DNA from: a virus
IMG/VR virus record: IMGVR_UViG_3300034407_002847
Location: 1-57,376 of that record
Strand: one strand, 5' to 3'
Length of the DNA: 57,376 bases
The notes under the pieces were generated by a model. It searched no databases and had not been told where the DNA came from. It saw only the letters and a list, made by a program, of their open reading frames with translations. The number at the start of each line of letters is the position of its first letter. The first letter of the stretch is position 1. This document shows, piece by piece, positions 7,637 through 17,316 of this stretch. The translations under genes and the position numbers were made by a program.

Positions 7637-10222
7637 TTAACAGATCCAGTTTGAACAAGTGTTTGAATCAAAAGCAAAGAAAAAGGATGGTGGACTCCCA
7701 CATAGTGGCGGTTTTTGTATTCCGGTAATACGAAAATTCTCAAAACAAGGCATACTAAGAATGTCAACAGTCCATTTATTGGCTTCATCTATCTTTTTAT
7801 CTTTGTTGCAAGTGGTTTTAAGATGAAATGCATCACCATTTACATTACCATCAAACTCATATACGAACTCAGATATTTTCGTCAGAGTAACCGTCATCTG
7901 ATAACATGGTTGTTGGTCAGTCAGGTGTTCAAGATTTTCACCAAAAGGACCACCGCCTTCGTAAAACACAAAGTTAGCAACGCCATCCCAGTCGCAACAA
8001 CCTGCATCGAATAGACAACATTCACAATCTTTGGTGTCAGCCCATGTACCAGTAAAGATAGGAGGTTGATCACAGGATTGACTATCTGCAGCAAGACCAG
8101 TTCCTACTGGGTATATTGGAGTAGCACAGGGGCGTTCAAGTTTTTCTAGTGACCATTTGTTGGTATTTCCCGCATGTAAATTTGTGTCACAACTTACTTC
8201 TATACTTACCTCGTCACCACAATCAAGCGGACCATTATATTCCCAATTGTTTGCACCACTTTTTGTAAATTGTATCTCCTGAACAAAACGACAATATGGA
8301 CATTTTGGGTCAGCGTCTGAACAATTATAATGCACCTCAACATATGCAGCTTGGACCGCAGTGTCACCGCCGTCTTGACCTGCATTGGGTCCATTTATAA
8401 TTTCCATTTGAATATTAGATACGCCATTTGACAAGTCGTCAGTAACATCCCAAGTGTATTTTTCCCATTCACAACATATCCCCGTTTCTTTTTCAGCATG
8501 TATTTTTTTACCTAGCCAAGCACCGTCCCACATAAGATTCACTCCAGATCCCTCAGTCTGGCTAGTATATACAAAAAGACTAACCGCAGTAGAAGTAGCT
8601 GGAGTTGGCGGAACATTTTCAACACCAAATATAATACTGTCTCCATCATTTGTAGAATAAATCTCACCATAAGAACCCGGAAATGCATGAAAAGGGTATC
8701 GAGATCCTTTAGCAACTACTTTTGTATAATCATCATCTATACTCCATCCAATTTTCGATACATCAGAATTTGGATCAAGAAATAATCCTGAAGGCCCAGC
8801 AAACGATATTCTACCAACGCCATTCCAATCACAACATCCCTCACAGCACAAGCAAGAATCCGCGTCAGTTAACTCAAAAAAGAAAGTTGGTGCTTCTTGA
8901 CAGACACCTACTGTGCCTGGATCTTGACCAGTAAATGTCATAGAAGTGGCACAAGGCATATTATTACTAATTACCGACCATTTATCTAATGAACCAAGAT
9001 CTTCTGTAGTATCACATGCAAGAGACATTTGTAATATATCTCCACAATCCGTTAAACCATTAAAAGTCCAAGTATGTTCGGGACTTTCTGTAAAGCTACC
9101 GTTAATACTAAAATCGCATATGCCGGTAACTGTTATTGTTCCATTGCCATCCCAGTCGCAACATTCTGGAGCTATTGTTGTAGTCGTTGTAGTTGTAGTT
9201 GTAGTACAACCTAATGTACACGCTTCTACAGTTGAATATGTACCATCTACAGCTTGGGAACATGATGTATCTGTTGGTAAATTACATTTATAATACCAAC
9301 AACCTGATTGACATCCTGATAAACTACTATAAGTACCACCTCCATCGGGATCTTCGACACATTCATTATCTATACAATTCCAACTAGGCACACAAGCTTC
9401 TAAACATTGTTCTTGACTACCATAAGCTCCTCCAAACTCTTCAACGCACCTGTCAGATGTTGTACCATTTGGATCTAAGCAACTCCAACGTGGCTCTAGA
9501 GGTTCAGGGCAAACAACATCGACACCAGAACTTGGAGCACCAGATGTCCAAATGGCAAAAGGATATTGCGACAAACAATCTGCTTGAGTCAACCACGAAA
9601 GAACTTTCGAACTTCCATCTTCATAATAACAACATGCACCGCTTGCCCCTAAATGCTCAGGACAATTAACACATGAATCACCAGAAGTATGATGTACATT
9701 AACTTGTATTTCTGATATATCAAGAGGACTTGTAGTTTCCTCACAAGTCACTGTCATTTTAAGTAGTGCATCTTCCCAGTTGCCAGGACAAGGACCGCCT
9801 CTTTCACCACCAGGTTTGAAGTCAAAATTAAATACATGATTTTGAAATGTACCTTGGCTAGATTGGAAGACACCACCAGTAGAATGAGACTTACCACTAG
9901 GATAAGTTAATGCGGTACTTCCATTTGATTCAAAAAATTGCAAATCAAGAGTATAATCGTCCTCTTGGCTATTAACCCGTAATCTTACAATACCAGAGAT
10001 AGATTGAATAATATTAGTATAGCTAGGAAGATCTTCTAACCCAAGAAACTGAACTTGTCCACCAGCTTGGTCTACTTCAACTCCGGAACTTCGTAGAAAT
10101 GTAGCATCAAATGCTTGAACAATTCCGCTATTAACGGTGTGAAACTTTACTGAAGGCCCACCTACAGCTATAAAGTCTCCCGTTCCGTCACCGCTAGGGA
10201 AAAGTATAGTCTCTATTGGCAT
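7637..10222 (-). CDS. Large Cys-rich modular adhesin-like virion protein
   Basis: An 861-aa protein. Residues ~1-180 are the module shared with 3444-4385. Residues ~190-240 hold a 'GACCYYEDGS...DC' unit of a kind frequent in planctomycete extracellular proteins. Three small Cys modules follow ('WSCLDPNG', 'WNCIDNEC', 'YKCNLPTD', each ending C...C), then a run of nine Thr residues (coded at about 9171-9205). The C-terminal ~500 residues contain three modules that each begin CCDW(D/N)G. More than 50 Cys imply a disulphide-bonded extracellular object. The start at 10222 has a good upstream site. Probable receptor-binding tail protein with host-derived parts. Confidence 0.8.
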   Translation of the reverse strand: MPIETILFPSGDGTGDFIAVGGPSVKFHTVNSGIVQAFDATFLRSSGVEVDQAGGQVQFLGLEDLPSYTNIIQSISGIVRLRVNSQEDDYTLDLQFFESNGSTALTYPSGKSHSTGGVFQSSQGTFQNHVFNFDFKPGGERGGPCPGNWEDALLKMTVTCEETTSPLDISEIQVNVHHTSGDSCVNCPEHLGASGACCYYEDGSSKVLSWLTQADCLSQYPFAIWTSGAPSSGVDVVCPEPLEPRWSCLDPNGTTSDRCVEEFGGAYGSQEQCLEACVPSWNCIDNECVEDPDGGGTYSSLSGCQSGCWYYKCNLPTDTSCSQAVDGTYSTVEACTLGCTTTTTTTTTTIAPECCDWDGNGTITVTGICDFSINGSFTESPEHTWTFNGLTDCGDILQMSLACDTTEDLGSLDKWSVISNNMPCATSMTFTGQDPGTVGVCQEAPTFFFELTDADSCLCCEGCCDWNGVGRISFAGPSGLFLDPNSDVSKIGWSIDDDYTKVVAKGSRYPFHAFPGSYGEIYSTNDGDSIIFGVENVPPTPATSTAVSLFVYTSQTEGSGVNLMWDGAWLGKKIHAEKETGICCEWEKYTWDVTDDLSNGVSNIQMEIINGPNAGQDGGDTAVQAAYVEVHYNCSDADPKCPYCRFVQEIQFTKSGANNWEYNGPLDCGDEVSIEVSCDTNLHAGNTNKWSLEKLERPCATPIYPVGTGLAADSQSCDQPPIFTGTWADTKDCECCLFDAGCCDWDGVANFVFYEGGGPFGENLEHLTDQQPCYQMTVTLTKISEFVYEFDGNVNGDAFHLKTTCNKDKKIDEANKWTVDILSMPCFENFRITGIQKPPLCGSPPSFFFAFDSNTCSNWIC

Positions 10223-10223
10223 G

Positions 10224-13200
10224 TTATGCTCCTGAACAACTTACGGATATTGGTCTAAATTCCCCATTGACTCTTGCCGCAACAACAAAAGCACCACTAC
10301 CTATAGACATTGAATGATCTCTATTTACAATAGGTACATTTAAATCGTCAATAAAATTAGCCCCTTTAGTTTTCAATATCCCACTTGTTGGTGACTGATA
10401 TGCATCTGGACACGGTATTGCTTCCATTAGAAAACCTTCAATAATATTGCCTATTACTCCGGAAACACCAGAAGCAGTAGTCTCAAGATTTCCATCGCAT
10501 GTTAACTGAGCAACTTTTACATCATCACAATACCAAGTTTGAACATTATGAATGCCACTATGACCAGATATAGCATGGTCAAGCCTAACAGACAATGGAG
10601 CATCTGGAGTTATTACCGCATCTCCAATAGAAAGTCTTCTTCTGTCAGTATCGCCCGCCATGGTGTTTTGAATATTAAGTTTGCCCGTTAAATGCCCTCT
10701 TTCGTACAATAATCTCTCATTGTCAAGAAGACCAGCAACAATTTCTATGTTCCTTTTGCCACCTTCGCTACTACCAAGCGTACCACGTAAAGCATGTTCT
10801 CCAATACCGATTGAATCATCCATAGTATTATTAGTACCAGCACTTTGCCCGATAAATATACTACCATCAGAATTTTTAGCTAAGTAACCAGCATTAGTAC
10901 CGATGAATATTGAGTTAGATACATTGTCTGCATCTCTACCTGCACGATAGCCGAGAAATACCGCCGGGGTATCTGTTGCAAGATTCACATTTGGAGTGGT
11001 AGCATTCATGCCAGCTTCACTACCAATCATCACAGAATTTTTCCATCCAGTAGCACTAGCACCCGTTCCGCAGCCAATAATCACAACTCCGCTATTGCCA
11101 CCAAGACTTATATCACTATTTGTAAATACATGATTACAATTGGTTGCTACTGTTGCGGTTCCAGAAGTAGATATATAAGTCGTTAGTTCTTGTATCGACA
11201 TCTTACCAACAAGATCACTTGTGCCAGAAGCAACACTTACTGCAACGTATGATTCGCCAGTAAGTACAGTTGGAGTTAATGATTCTGCATTTTGCAGATT
11301 GATATATTCTAAATGCATCACATTGCCATAACTAGCAGACGCTAATCTCAAACCTGTTCCGGCAAAGTTAGATTGAGCATTGGCCGAGTCCATGTATGTA
11401 CCATCGGCAAACTTAACACAACCTCTAAGCAGCATGTCACCTTCAAGCTTCACAAATGGTCGCGGGCTAGCCGTAGTAGGACCAACGTAAGAAGGAGTAT
11501 TACTCATTCCTGCAGCAGTATGGTCAAATTCCACTAACTGTCTTGTGTCACCATCAGAATCTGTAAATCTCAGAGCAAGAGCACCAGAAACAGCAGCACC
11601 ATTAACATTATCTTTCAAGTCAACTACAGTGATTTCTCTTACACCAGAAACACCATGGCTTATTGATAGAACATGTCGATCACCGGAATTACCTATAGAC
11701 AAACTTCCATCTTTAATATCAAAACTTCTACTGCTCAAGCTACCATAAACAAGAGGAGCGGTTCCATGACCAATAGCAAGTGTATGATTTACAATAGTAT
11801 CATGAACATTATCTTTTATTCCCGTTCCGATAATAATGCATCCGGTTGGACTAGATGCTGAATGTCTAAGATTACCATGCCCTAAGACTACGTTCCCTTC
11901 CGCATCGGTTCCAGAACCAACATTGAAAGTACCAACAATAGTGTTGTCGTTAGGTGCAACAGCTTTGAATAAAGATCCACCACCCACCACTGTGTTTTCA
12001 GAACCTGTTGTTGTATACTGTAAAGCACCACTACCAATAGCTATATTACCAGAAGCTGTAGTTGCAGCATTTAATGCATAATAACCAAGCGTAGTGTTAT
12101 GATGTGCAGAAGCGGTAGGTCTTGAAGCTGGCGAAGATGTACCAGCATATGTATTTGCTCTTATGTCTCCATAAACACCATCTTCCACTTCATTCCGGAC
12201 TATATTAAATTCATTACCACCGTCATCACGGAAATATAGTGACTGAGTTTGACCAGTAAGAACTTTTGGTTTAACATAAATTTTACCAAAGTCTGCTGTA
12301 GCAGATGGAGTCGTTGCCTGCTCTCTAATAGCAATTGTTCCACTATTAGATACGCCGGAATGACTAATTACTAATGGTTCAAACGGAACTATATTCCTGC
12401 TGCCAGCTCTACTCAACTCACCAATGCCGACATACCCAGCGTTTGTAACAGATATAAAGCTAGATAGTTCCCCGTTATGTCCACTTGATTTTATTAATGA
12501 GAAATCAACAATCTTACTTGTTGGGCTATAGGCAATTTGCACTCCAGAACCACGAGTATTCCCATTGGCTATAAGATCCAAAGAAGAAGACTGAAGACCG
12601 CTGCTAGAGAATCTTACATTACAGTTATCGCCAGCTTGCACATGAAGCACAGTACCACTAGCTGCCACAATAGGTGCAGCACCAGCAGCAACAGAAATAT
12701 TGGTAATACCAACTGAACCATTACTTCTTAAGACACTCAGAGGCTCAAGAATTGTACTAGTATTGTTGTGTACTTTTACAGAAAACCTATCAGTATCTGT
12801 ATTGACATCATCATAATTCGCAAGGCCAAACCCAACCATATCGCCAGATATTCGTGTGGCAAAATCAACACCAACACTAACACCAGAATCAACTGAGCCT
12901 ACAGATAAGTAATAGTCGCCAGTACCTGATGTTCCAATTAAATTGACAGACTGATGATAACTATATGCGTCAACATGATCCTGAGTTCCAAGATATGTAA
13001 TATTCCCAGAGGCATTGTTCAACTGCCTAAAGAATAAACCATGGCAACCACTTTGAGTAACTAAGGATAGTCTTCTATCACCAAGAACTCTTTGTGTTTG
13101 TACGTGTTGACCTTCTGTAACTTCAAGAGATATATTTGATTGCCATCTAGACCGTGCATAGTTACTGTCGCCTTCAAGACAAGCAATACTTTGATCTGGC

Positions 13201-14423
13201 TCTTTAAAGATGAATCTATAATCTCTAATGTAGTCAGAGCCGCTAGAATGTACTTCAAATCCAGCACCATCAAGAGAGCCATCGCTTAGATATCCACAAA
13301 GAGCACCACCAGTAAGTCCATCGGTGCCTGGGTCACAAAAGCCACTTGTAGCAAGATGTAATGTTTTACAATCATAAATACATTCATTAATGGTATTATA
13401 CTGAAGATCATTAATAGTAGCATTGCCGCTTACAATGATATCATTAAACCATCCATCCCACTTTAAGCTAGGACTACCCAAAGCATAAACATTGTTTTTA
13501 TGAGGAACAATACTCCCAGCAACTGTAACAGCACCTTCGTTGCCGGATGGAGTCTCTGTATGAATTCCAATATTTCCACCACTATCGATAATGAAAAAAG
13601 TGGAAACGTCATATTGATCTGGATAAGCCTCTCCTTTAGGAATATGTCTCTTAATAGAGAATGAACCAGACTCAGGATAAGATATACTGGATAAAAACGC
13701 TGTTTTCCAATTATACGAACCGTGCCCAAGATTAAAACCATCATTATGAGAAGGAGATATATCACCAGAAGACTGTATAGCACCAAAACTATGTAGGGTA
13801 TTTACACCTACGCCAAGTTTTTTATTAAGTAAATCACCAAACAATAATGGGATATTGCCAGAAGATACTTCTATATCACATAGATCATCATGATCAACGG
13901 CATGAGCACCAACATAGAAATTATAACTAGAATCTTCGCCAACGTAACTACCAGCACCATGACCAATAGCTATATTAAAGTCACCTTTTTTATTGCTCTG
14001 AAGACTAAAGTTACCAACGCCAACATTACCTGAACCAGTAGTATTTCCCGCAAGAGCATTGAATCCCACTCCCACATTCTGACTACCATAAAGATTGCAA
14101 CTTAATGCGGCAGCACCTATTGCAGTATTTTTTATACCGTCATAGTTACCATTGAGAGCATAATAACCAAAAGCAGAGTTGTCTTGGTTTGATCTACCAA
14201 TTAGATCCCTTTTTGCGATAGCTCCGTCACCAACGAGAGTGGTTCTAGTTTCAACACTAGCGACATTTTTAGCTACAACAGTCTCATTATCAAGAAAGGA
14301 ATTAACTGAGTCAACTAGATCAGTTAGACTATTTCTTAAATCTGCTGGCGATATCTGTTGAGTAGAGTTGTCTGGCAACAACAACCCTATAGAGGTAATA
14401 TACCCCTCTTTGGTGAGAATCAT
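10224..14423 (-). CDS. Very large tail fibre with YadA-like head repeats
   Basis: A 1399-aa protein, the largest in the window. Residues ~20-45 carry the 'ISPADLRNSLTDLVDSVNSF' anchor shared with 1367-2308. Residues ~85-180, ~790-860 and ~1130-1230 contain arrays of ~14-residue units such as 'NTAIGAAAL', 'NVGVGFNAL', 'NIAIGHGAG', 'SIFIGTNAG' and 'SIGIGEHAL', the signature of left-handed beta-roll heads of trimeric autotransporter adhesins (YadA/Hia type). The intervening parts are Ser/Gly-rich shafts. It starts at ATG 14423, 18 bp downstream of the 154-aa gene. Long receptor-binding fibre is the likely role. Confidence 0.85.
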   Translation of the reverse strand: MILTKEGYITSIGLLLPDNSTQQISPADLRNSLTDLVDSVNSFLDNETVVAKNVASVETRTTLVGDGAIAKRDLIGRSNQDNSAFGYYALNGNYDGIKNTAIGAAALSCNLYGSQNVGVGFNALAGNTTGSGNVGVGNFSLQSNKKGDFNIAIGHGAGSYVGEDSSYNFYVGAHAVDHDDLCDIEVSSGNIPLLFGDLLNKKLGVGVNTLHSFGAIQSSGDISPSHNDGFNLGHGSYNWKTAFLSSISYPESGSFSIKRHIPKGEAYPDQYDVSTFFIIDSGGNIGIHTETPSGNEGAVTVAGSIVPHKNNVYALGSPSLKWDGWFNDIIVSGNATINDLQYNTINECIYDCKTLHLATSGFCDPGTDGLTGGALCGYLSDGSLDGAGFEVHSSGSDYIRDYRFIFKEPDQSIACLEGDSNYARSRWQSNISLEVTEGQHVQTQRVLGDRRLSLVTQSGCHGLFFRQLNNASGNITYLGTQDHVDAYSYHQSVNLIGTSGTGDYYLSVGSVDSGVSVGVDFATRISGDMVGFGLANYDDVNTDTDRFSVKVHNNTSTILEPLSVLRSNGSVGITNISVAAGAAPIVAASGTVLHVQAGDNCNVRFSSSGLQSSSLDLIANGNTRGSGVQIAYSPTSKIVDFSLIKSSGHNGELSSFISVTNAGYVGIGELSRAGSRNIVPFEPLVISHSGVSNSGTIAIREQATTPSATADFGKIYVKPKVLTGQTQSLYFRDDGGNEFNIVRNEVEDGVYGDIRANTYAGTSSPASRPTASAHHNTTLGYYALNAATTASGNIAIGSGALQYTTTGSENTVVGGGSLFKAVAPNDNTIVGTFNVGSGTDAEGNVVLGHGNLRHSASSPTGCIIIGTGIKDNVHDTIVNHTLAIGHGTAPLVYGSLSSRSFDIKDGSLSIGNSGDRHVLSISHGVSGVREITVVDLKDNVNGAAVSGALALRFTDSDGDTRQLVEFDHTAAGMSNTPSYVGPTTASPRPFVKLEGDMLLRGCVKFADGTYMDSANAQSNFAGTGLRLASASYGNVMHLEYINLQNAESLTPTVLTGESYVAVSVASGTSDLVGKMSIQELTTYISTSGTATVATNCNHVFTNSDISLGGNSGVVIIGCGTGASATGWKNSVMIGSEAGMNATTPNVNLATDTPAVFLGYRAGRDADNVSNSIFIGTNAGYLAKNSDGSIFIGQSAGTNNTMDDSIGIGEHALRGTLGSSEGGKRNIEIVAGLLDNERLLYERGHLTGKLNIQNTMAGDTDRRRLSIGDAVITPDAPLSVRLDHAISGHSGIHNVQTWYCDDVKVAQLTCDGNLETTASGVSGVIGNIIEGFLMEAIPCPDAYQSPTSGILKTKGANFIDDLNVPIVNRDHSMSIGSGAFVVAARVNGEFRPISVSCSGA

Positions 14424-14441
14424 CTAATTACCCTCTCTCTA

Positions 14442-14906
14442 CTACTTAAAGCTTATTTGGAGCGTATCTGTATCAAATTTAACACTATCTCCCGTGTAGA
14501 TTATACGAGGATTGTCTAACTGTGCGTACATTAGTAAATTCCCAGAAGCATGATTAGCTGTGTCACATATAGCAATACCAGACACGGCTCCCCAATCTAC
14601 CAAAGCTGTGTCAAAGATATAAGAACTAGCATTTCCAATAACTCCACTACCAACAGCGTTATCTGCTAATGTATAGGTCCAATAGCCATTCCCGCTTTCT
14701 GATGGATTTCCAAGGTTTATTCTAGAATAACCAGTATCAACTCCACCTATGCCAGATGGTATTTCCGGTATAGTAGAGCCAGTATCTGATTCAACAGGTA
14801 CTCCGCTTGTTAATGCAATTCCAATACCGGAGGGTTTATTAAAAATGTCACCACGAAACATGTGATGCAATAAGCCAGATTCTAAATAATCTGAAAGTGC
14901 TGCCAT
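14442..14906 (-). CDS. Phage tail-fibre-family protein
   Basis: A 154-aa protein starting MAALSDYLESGLLHHMFRGD. The 'LSDYLES.LL.H.FRG' opening, 'YSRINLG' and the terminal 'GDSVKFDTDTLQISFK' match a common family of small phage tail proteins that begin '(D)YLE..LL.H.FR' and end with an 'aGD.v.f....L.i.l' strand. It is the first gene after the terminator at 14963-15001 and has its own GTGTATAATA site 47 bp upstream, so the whole fibre cluster from here leftwards may be one late transcript. Ribosome site 'TTGGAGAA' precedes the ATG. Confidence 0.75.
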   Translation of the reverse strand: MAALSDYLESGLLHHMFRGDIFNKPSGIGIALTSGVPVESDTGSTIPEIPSGIGGVDTGYSRINLGNPSESGNGYWTYTLADNAVGSGVIGNASSYIFDTALVDWGAVSGIAICDTANHASGNLLMYAQLDNPRIIYTGDSVKFDTDTLQISFK

Positions 14907-14952
14907 GACTTAATTCTCCAATTAAAATTCCTGAATATATTGATATGTACTG

Positions 14953-14962
14953 TATTATACAC
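14953..14962 (-). promoter_or_regulatory. Late-type promoter motif GTGTATAATA
   Basis: Exact copy on the minus strand, 47 bp before ATG 14906 and directly after a transcription terminator. Its placement between a terminator and a gene is what a promoter should show. Confidence 0.6.
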
Positions 14963-15001
14963 GAAAAAAGGGGTATCACCATTAATTGATGAATACCCCT
15001 T
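14963..15001 (-). terminator. Intrinsic terminator after the 226-aa gene
   Basis: On the minus strand the arms AAGGGGTAT and ATACCCCTT pair perfectly around a 14-nt loop, followed by six T. It lies 26 bp past the stop of 15027-15707 and insulates the tail-fibre cluster from the protease/lipase segment. Confidence 0.85.
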
Positions 15002-15004
15002 GAT

Positions 15005-15031
15005 TACCCCTTAAGGCCGTAACGACTTACG
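15005..15031. repeat. Single CGTAAGTCGTTA...AAGGGGTA repeat unit
   Basis: One unit of the interspersed repeat found in pairs at 32-39 kb (plus-strand form ACCCCTT-N7-TAACGACTTACG). It overlaps the stop codon (TAA) of the leftward gene at 15027-15707, as the paired copies do for rightward genes. Confidence 0.6.
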
Positions 15032-15707
15032 AATCTTGATTCTGTAATGAACTACCAAATGACACTGCAGGATTTCCAATCCTATTAGGTGCCGGATTAT
15101 TAGTTGGCTCATCTGTAGCCAGAGGCTGGGCTATATCCATTTGGTTATCATGACCCAAGAATCTGTCACAAAGATCACGGAATGTTTGCATCATACTATA
15201 CATTCGCAAAGAATCATTAACCGTAATCAAATAACTACGATTTCTAGATTCCAATCTTGTGTACTGGACTAAGATCTGAGATGCTGCTGAATAAAGCATT
15301 CCGCCAATACCATTGCGAAACTGCAAACTACTCCAAGTAGGAATATTTACATCTGAACCATCGAACATCCATGGAAGCTCGATTAGTGGAGTACTGGACA
15401 TTTGAATATTATCCAAATTGATAGGACGTAAGCTTTCGCTAAGTTCTATATCAGCATCTAGAACAGACATAATATCAACATCTTCTGGATTATAAGTGAT
15501 AACACGCCTTGTGCGATCACACATGCCAACGAGTTGAATCATATGTTCCTTAGTTGAATCATCAGTACCTACGCGGTTATTAAATTCATCATTACCAACG
15601 ATTTCATGCAACAGATCAACACATGGTCTCATACCAAGAAGGATGCTCTGGTTCTTAAATCTGGTAATCATTCCTGTGAAATTACCTACTGCTATTTGTT
15701 CTGTCAT
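15027..15707 (-). CDS. Hypothetical virion-associated protein
   Basis: A 226-aa protein starting MTEQIAVGNFTGMITRFKNQ. It is mainly helical, with no signal peptide, membrane segment or catalytic motif. The last ~35 residues are low-complexity and rich in Pro, Asn and Ser ('TDEPTNNPAPNRIGNPAV'). It is preceded by 'AGGAGATTAAT' and followed at once by a terminator, so it ends the transcript that begins with the protease or capsid genes. I do not recognise the family; a structural role is inferred from position. Confidence 0.65.
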   Translation of the reverse strand: MTEQIAVGNFTGMITRFKNQSILLGMRPCVDLLHEIVGNDEFNNRVGTDDSTKEHMIQLVGMCDRTRRVITYNPEDVDIMSVLDADIELSESLRPINLDNIQMSSTPLIELPWMFDGSDVNIPTWSSLQFRNGIGGMLYSAASQILVQYTRLESRNRSYLITVNDSLRMYSMMQTFRDLCDRFLGHDNQMDIAQPLATDEPTNNPAPNRIGNPAVSFGSSLQNQDS

Positions 15708-15735
15708 AATTAATCTCCTGTGAAAAATTGTGGAA

Positions 15736-17316
15736 TTACTCAGTGTCTACTCTGGTGTGTTGCGTTGCGACCGGTGCGATTTGGTTAAATTTAGCATTGA
15801 CGGTTGCAAAAGCTTCCTCGAACGATTGGTTAGGGTTGGCATTAAATTCATCCTCGAAAAGGATTCCTCGCATTGTGTCAAATATTGGTTCGCGTTGTTC
15901 TGATTGGCGAAGACCAATGATTTGTTCGGCTTCTGTAACGTCTCTGCGAAACAAAGGTGGAATAGTATCATCCCCCGCCTCCTTACGACGCTTTCTTCGT
16001 CTAACTAAAGACAAGATACCTTGAACACCAAGCCAACCCAAGGCACCGCCCGGAACAGAAACACCTAAAATTGGTAATATCCAACCAGACTTACTGATTA
16101 AATTTCCTAAAATGCCCACGTTTTCTTTTTCCTTTGGTCCAGATGGACTAGGATTCACCAGTGGTGGCTCTGGTGATGATTCCGGAACTATCTCCGGAGT
16201 CGGTTCTACTGGTGGCTCTACTGGCGGTTCCGGAACAACCGGAGGAACCACAGAATTCTCTTTAGAATTGATCTCCTTTATAACACTTATTATTTCTTCT
16301 TTTAGTTTTTTGATTTCTTGGTCTATATACGCACGATCTTCTTCCTCCACTTCTTTTTGTTCTAACTTAAGAGGCTCTTCTGTACTAGGTGCCTCGTTAG
16401 ACTCTTGCAATGGAGGTAATGGTGTAGAATCGACAGGATCTTCCTGTATAGGACTATCTTGATCCGGTGGTTCTGGTGCTCCATCGTTAGGGGGTGTTGA
16501 GACTCTATCATCAGGAGCGTTATTCCTGTTTACTCTACATGCACAATCTTGGTCGCAATCACAACTTGGCTCACATGGACATTCACCCGTGTTACAACCC
16601 TCACAACCTTCACATCCGCAATCACATTTGTCATGATGGTGGTCATCATCTTGGTCGTGCAGTCCTATTCTGTTTTCATCATTCTGAGAACGCGGAATAA
16701 GAAATGGATAATTCTCGTTAATAGTACTGGCAAATAGTGCTATATTACTATGAACTCCCTCTCGACCTTTAGATTGTGCGAATCCATGAATAATACCAGC
16801 TAGTCTTCCATTATCATACACAACAAGTCCACCAGAAGCACCAAAGCTTAAATAATCCCTAGTAAGAAACTGGTCCCCTATTAACTGTGTTACATATGTT
16901 TTTTTAGATTGAAATCTACCACTAGGGTATCCCAATAACCAAACTTTATCGCCTACTTTAGGTTGTCTATTTGGCTCCATTAAGTAAGTACTAAGACGAT
17001 CCTGCGGAATTTTTCTTACAGTACGTAGAATTGTCAGGCCATCGGGAATTAATCCATTAGTGCGAAAATTATCCATGACACGAACAGGATACTTATCACC
17101 CTGTATTGTTACTGAACATGATCCGTCCTTAATAACATGAGTAGCCGTAATAAACCAGCCGTATTTTTTGTAAACACGTAGACCAGCCGCAGTACCTTGG
17201 GCTTTTATAAGACCAGACCCAGCATTGATTATATATGCCGGTGGTGCATTTTCCGTATCTGCACACAAGCCGGAATGAATACACAAAAACATTAACAACG
17301 ATAAAATGTATTTCAT
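15736..17316 (-). CDS. Secreted, membrane-anchored trypsin-like serine protease
   Basis: A 526-aa protein. Residues 1-19 form a signal peptide ending 'SGLCAD'. Residues ~30-210 are a chymotrypsin-fold protease with all three catalytic residues visible: His60 in 'FITATHV', Asp92 in 'PDGLTIL' and Ser161 in 'SFGASGGLV'. A His/Asp/Cys-rich segment ('DDDHHHDKCDCGCEGC', ~residues 220-260) probably binds metal. It is followed by a Pro-rich linker, a Glu/Lys coiled coil, another Pro-rich stretch and one membrane segment near residues 405-440 ending in 'RRRKRRKE'. Start overlaps the lipase stop by 4 bp. Such a multidomain protease is unusual in a capsid-gene neighbourhood; host-envelope or virion processing are possible roles. 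Confidence 0.85.
   Translation of the reverse strand: MKYILSLLMFLCIHSGLCADTENAPPAYIINAGSGLIKAQGTAAGLRVYKKYGWFITATHVIKDGSCSVTIQGDKYPVRVMDNFRTNGLIPDGLTILRTVRKIPQDRLSTYLMEPNRQPKVGDKVWLLGYPSGRFQSKKTYVTQLIGDQFLTRDYLSFGASGGLVVYDNGRLAGIIHGFAQSKGREGVHSNIALFASTINENYPFLIPRSQNDENRIGLHDQDDDHHHDKCDCGCEGCEGCNTGECPCEPSCDCDQDCACRVNRNNAPDDRVSTPPNDGAPEPPDQDSPIQEDPVDSTPLPPLQESNEAPSTEEPLKLEQKEVEEEDRAYIDQEIKKLKEEIISVIKEINSKENSVVPPVVPEPPVEPPVEPTPEIVPESSPEPPLVNPSPSGPKEKENVGILGNLISKSGWILPILGVSVPGGALGWLGVQGILSLVRRRKRRKEAGDDTIPPLFRRDVTEAEQIIGLRQSEQREPIFDTMRGILFEDEFNANPNQSFEEAFATVNAKFNQIAPVATQHTRVDTE

Noticed and set aside
16112-16462. Plus-strand Ser/Gly-rich frame
   Set aside because: It mirrors the Pro-rich and Glu-rich segments of the protease gene on the other strand; no ribosome site.
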